Below are positions 61,086-64,000 of a stretch of DNA of 64,000 nucleotides, piece by piece (the first letter of the stretch is position 1; the number at the start of each line of letters is the position of its first letter). The notes below the pieces were generated by a model, which saw only the letters and a program-made list of their open reading frames with translations, was not told where the DNA came from and made no database searches. Where the stretch lies: assembly GCA_016722505.1 (NCBI GenBank), contig JADKJH010000001.1, positions 930,001 through 994,000 of the forward strand, read 5' to 3'. This DNA comes from Holophagaceae bacterium (GTDB lineage: Bacteria; Acidobacteriota; Holophagae; Holophagales; Holophagaceae). A program made the translations under genes and the position numbers.

Positions 61086-61336
61086 GTCCGGGGGTTGTCG
61101 CACACCTGCATTCTCGCAGCATGGTGAAAGGATTGGGAAAACGTGGACGCAGGAATTGCCACTGTGGGCCACCCCGGCCATTCCCTCTCAACGTTTCCTG
61201 GAGTATCTTGGCTTCGCCCCCGCCAGGATTTCCCTACCGCAGGCCAATCGCATCTCGCCCCGCGCCAAGGACGTTTCACCCCCGAACGGCGCATCCCGCA
61301 GCTTTCCAGGTCATCCTGGTTTTTTTGGAGAACCCC

Positions 61337-62491
61337 ATGACACGCGCCTCGCAGTTGAACCTCGTCGCAAGGCTTGCGGCCGCTGGCTGCTTCGCATCGC
61401 TGGCCGCATTACCTGCCTATGCCCAGAGCCTGACGCTGCCGCCCAGCGGGGATAACCAGAAAGCATCGGTCACTCAGCACATGGGCCTGGTGAAAGTGAC
61501 GGTGAGCTACAGCAGCCCCAGGGTGCACCGCGAGGGTCAGGACCGCACGGGAAAGATCTGGGGTGGACTCGTTCCCTACGGCCTCAGCGACCTGGGTTTC
61601 AACGACTGCAAGGAGTGCCCCTGGCGCGCCGGGGCCAACGAGAACACCGTCTTCAAGATCACCCATGACGTGAAGGTCGAGGGGAAACCGCTGGCGGCGG
61701 GCTCCTACGGGCTCCACATGATTCCAGGAGCCGATAAATTCACCGTGATCCTCTCCAAGGATTCCTCCGCCTGGGGCAGCTACTGGTACAACCCGCAACA
61801 GGATGTCTTGCGCGTAGACGTGAAGCCCGCCAAGGGCGAATTCCAGGAATGGCTGACCTACGAATTCACCGAACGGGAGCCCGCCAGGGCCAAGCTGGAA
61901 TTGCGCTGGGAGAATCTGCGCATTCCAGTCTCGATCGCGGTCGATGATCCCAATGAGTTGTACTTCCAGAATCTCAAAAAGGAGATGCACGGGGCGCCTG
62001 GGTTCCAGTGGTCTGACCTGATGGCCGCCGCGCAGTTCACCCTCCAGTCGGGCAAGCACCTGGATGCCGGGCTGGACTGGGCTCAGCGGGCCGTTGGCGC
62101 GCCCTTTGTGGGCAACGAGAATTTCCAGACCCTTTCTACCCTGGGCCAAATCCAACTTCAGATTGGGAACGCGGAGGCTGCTCAGGCCACCTTCGACAAA
62201 GCCATCGCGAATCCATCAGCCAAGCCCACGGATGCCCACCAGCTGGGGCGGCAGCTGCTGCAACAGGGACGCAAGGCCGAGGCCTTGAATATCTTCCAAT
62301 CCAACGCGAAGAAATTTCCCGGGCAATGGCCCGTGAATGTGGGCCTGGCACGGGGCTACGCGGCAACCGGGGACCTGAAGAAGGCTCTTGAACACGCGCG
62401 CATGGCGTTGGCCCAGGCGCCGGACGAACCCAACAAGAAGGCCTTGAAGGCGCTCATCGAACAACTTGAGAAGGGGGTCGCCCCGAAGTAG
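61337..62491 (+). CDS. Exported DUF2911 protein with C-terminal TPRs
   Basis: 384 residues from ATG 61337 with ttggag upstream. Signal peptide to AYAQ (about residue 30). DUF2911 domain at about 35-200: VTVSYSSPRVHREGQDRTGKIWGGLVPYG, VFKITHDVKVEGKPLAAGSYGLHMIPG and WGSYWYNPQQDVLRV. Then two or three TPR units (GNAEAAQATFDKAIANPSAKPTDAHQLGRQLLQQGRKAEALNIFQSNAKKFP). DUF2911 function is unknown; common in Acidobacteria and Bacteroidetes. Confidence 0.88.
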   Translation: MTRASQLNLVARLAAAGCFASLAALPAYAQSLTLPPSGDNQKASVTQHMGLVKVTVSYSSPRVHREGQDRTGKIWGGLVPYGLSDLGFNDCKECPWRAGANENTVFKITHDVKVEGKPLAAGSYGLHMIPGADKFTVILSKDSSAWGSYWYNPQQDVLRVDVKPAKGEFQEWLTYEFTEREPARAKLELRWENLRIPVSIAVDDPNELYFQNLKKEMHGAPGFQWSDLMAAAQFTLQSGKHLDAGLDWAQRAVGAPFVGNENFQTLSTLGQIQLQIGNAEAAQATFDKAIANPSAKPTDAHQLGRQLLQQGRKAEALNIFQSNAKKFPGQWPVNVGLARGYAATGDLKKALEHARMALAQAPDEPNKKALKALIEQLEKGVAPK

Positions 62492-62529
62492 GGGTTCACA
62501 TCAAATCCCGATTCAAAGAATCCACTGCG

Positions 62530-63813
62530 CTAAGAATTCTCAAGCGCCTGACGAACCGCCGCCACATTGTTGGGGATGTCCTTTGATAGCAAAGGCCGAT
62601 CCCGCAGGGATTCAAGGGAGTCGGGAACAGGGACTTGGATGCCCATGGGTTCGTAGACAGGAAGGAACTTGGCGGGATGCGCGGTGCCCAGGAATACGCC
62701 GGTTTCGCTCAAACCGAGACGTTCCTCCAGCACGGCGTAGGCCACCGCGGCATGGGGATCCGCGAGATACCCCATACCCATCAACTCGCGGATGGAGCGT
62801 TTGGTATCCGCATCGTTCTTGAATCCCCACCTCAAGGCCTGCCGGAGCGAATAAAGGTCCCCGCCGAAAAGATGCTGGATGCGTTCCCAATTGTTGGGCG
62901 CGCCCACATCCATGGCATTTGAGATGGTGGCGATGCTCGGTTGAGGTAGATAGTCACCACTATCCAGGTAGCGCGGAACCGTGGCATTGGCATTGGTGGC
63001 GGCCACGAAAGCGCGGATGGGCAGGCCCGTCTGCTTGGCCATGAGTCCCGCGCAGATGTTGCCGAAATTGCCCGAAGGCACCGCCATGACGATGCCTTCC
63101 CGCACATCCTGCTTATGCAGCTGGGCGACCGCTTCGGTGTAGTAGAGCATCTGGGGCAGCAGCCGCGCCACATTGATGGAATTCGCGGAAGTAAGGCCAT
63201 GCTTGGCCGACAGCGCTGCGTCGTCGAAACATTCCTTCACCAGAGCCTGGCAATCGTCGAAGGACCCTTCTACAGCAAGTGCGGCCACGTTGTCCCCGAG
63301 GGTGGCGAACTGGCGCTCCTGCAGATCCGAGACGCGGCCTTTCGGATAGAGCACCACCACGCGCGCGGCGGGACGGTGCCAGAAGGCCTGGGCCACGGCG
63401 GCCCCGGTGTCGCCGCTGGTGGCGGTGAGGATGGTCAGGGGAAGCCCCGGTTCGCGGACCAGATCCAGGATGTGGGCGAAAAACCGCGCGCCCACATCCT
63501 TGAAGGCCAAAGTCGGGCCATGAAACAGCTCCAGGGCGTAAAGGCCGCGTCGAATTTGAGTCAAGGGGATGGGGAAATCCAAGGCACTGCTGATGGCCGC
63601 AGCCAAAGCATCTTGATCGAATTCCACGCCGATGAACCGGCGAAGGATGATCTCGCTACGCTCCACCCACCGCAGCTGCAGCAGGCTATCCCAGTCTTCA
63701 AACACCGGCAGGGATTCGGGCATCCAGAGACCACCGCCTGGGGCCATGCCCCGCAACACAGCCTCGCGGAAGGTGGCCGTGTCATTGGGGTTGCGGGTGT
63801 TGATGAATTTCAA
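62530..63813 (-). CDS. thrC: Threonine synthase
   Basis: PLP enzyme making threonine from O-phosphohomoserine. 427 residues from TTG 63813, gagggtg upstream. PLP lysine in HGPTLAFKDVGARFF, phosphate-binding ATSGDTGAAVAQAFW, and the N-terminal NPNDTATFREAVLRGMAPGGGLWMPESLP typical of the long thrC class. TTG overlaps the thrB stop as TTGA, so thrB-thrC are translated together. Confidence 0.95.
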   Translation of the reverse strand: MKFINTRNPNDTATFREAVLRGMAPGGGLWMPESLPVFEDWDSLLQLRWVERSEIILRRFIGVEFDQDALAAAISSALDFPIPLTQIRRGLYALELFHGPTLAFKDVGARFFAHILDLVREPGLPLTILTATSGDTGAAVAQAFWHRPAARVVVLYPKGRVSDLQERQFATLGDNVAALAVEGSFDDCQALVKECFDDAALSAKHGLTSANSINVARLLPQMLYYTEAVAQLHKQDVREGIVMAVPSGNFGNICAGLMAKQTGLPIRAFVAATNANATVPRYLDSGDYLPQPSIATISNAMDVGAPNNWERIQHLFGGDLYSLRQALRWGFKNDADTKRSIRELMGMGYLADPHAAVAYAVLEERLGLSETGVFLGTAHPAKFLPVYEPMGIQVPVPDSLESLRDRPLLSKDIPNNVAAVRQALENS

Positions 63814-64000
63814 GGAAGCACCCTCGCGCCTAAGGGGTCCACACCACAAAGCCTGGCCTCGGAGGCAAGACCCACGGTGTTGAAGGCCTCCTGGATGGCG
63901 GCTGCTACTTTTTCTCCGTGCTCGGTGCCCTCAGCGACTGCGAAGATTGATGGGCCCGATCCTGAAAGTGAGCAGCCCAAAGCTCCGGCTCGCATGGCGG
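63810..64000 (-). CDS. thrB: Homoserine kinase, C-terminal end (continues outside window)
   Basis: Only the last 63 residues are in view. LGCSLSGSGPSIFAVAEGTEHGEKVAAAIQEAF is the GHMP-kinase C-terminal motif (SGSGP), and the position directly before thrC supports homoserine kinase. Phosphorylates homoserine for ThrC. The 5' part lies beyond 64000. Confidence 0.85.
   Translation of the reverse strand, partial: AMRAGALGCSLSGSGPSIFAVAEGTEHGEKVAAAIQEAFNTVGLASEARLCGVDPLGARVLP

Overview
The window looks like chromosomal DNA of a GC-rich, Gram-negative bacterium, most likely an Acidobacteriota of the Holophaga/Geothrix type. This rests on overall gene content: outer-membrane and LPS-precursor genes (gmhA, a Rip/RseP protease, TPR and Ig-like envelope proteins), MglA-type GTPases, many lipoproteins and secreted unknowns, and cyanophycin genes. 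No 16S rRNA is present, so the lineage is an inference. I found no prophage, insertion sequence, CRISPR array, rRNA or tRNA.

Layout. 1-9.1 kb: the 3' part of ftsK, a DUF2231/P460-like cytochrome, gmhA, a DUF4124 protein, hemW, proline iminopeptidase, a CPA2 antiporter and a gamma-carbonic anhydrase. 9.1-11.0 kb: a DUF4190 membrane protein divergent from a PseG-like enzyme. 11.2-14.6 kb: a translation block, rplM-rpsI-rpsB-tsf-pyrH. Convergent to it at 14.7-18.7 kb is the isoprenoid/envelope operon uppS-cdsA-dxr-rseP. 19-23.2 kb: an MglA-like GTPase fused to PAS and kinase-like domains, then an M49 peptidase. 23.4-25.0 kb: an AT-richer pair of unknown secreted proteins. 25.2-28.9 kb: a response regulator, a GT2 glycosyltransferase, an unknown exported protein and a cupredoxin. 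28.9-33.8 kb: a ferritin-like lipoprotein, a receptor Ser/Thr kinase coupled to a small 7(1)-septoil-knot-type repeat protein, a lipoprotein hydrolase and ribE. 33.8-43.8 kb: an APC permease, DUF58, cdd, a large TPR protein, fmt-def and a PpiD-like foldase. 43.9-52.7 kb: a frameshifted ABC ATPase, an Ig/beta-propeller lipoprotein, serS, ansA, a hybrid histidine kinase and a frameshifted GlcD-type oxidase. 52.8-59.7 kb: a cyanophycin cluster (isoaspartyl dipeptidase, cyanophycinase, cyanophycin synthetase, and a Mur-ligase homologue without ATP-grasp). 59.7-64 kb: a PLD-family lipoprotein, a DUF2911/TPR protein, thrC and the 3' end of thrB.

The most unusual signal lies between the genes. At least eleven intergenic sites carry tandem 7- or 8-mers, and most are arranged as a left arm of heptads, a small GC-rich hairpin (best form gcggccttaggccgc), and a right arm with the complementary heptads. 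The heptad sequence differs between sites, but the two arms of one site match each other. Several copies run into the ends of flanking genes. I know of no described element with this architecture. A second, unrelated 25-bp hairpin family occurs at 41.5 and 48.1 kb.

Cautions. A run of 39 G at 41.6 kb and two genes broken by what look like one-base losses in homopolymers (44.3 and 51.8 kb) suggest local sequence error, although real mutation cannot be excluded. Start codons include GTG, TTG and, at 57882 and perhaps 5074, an apparent CTG inside a CTGA overlap.
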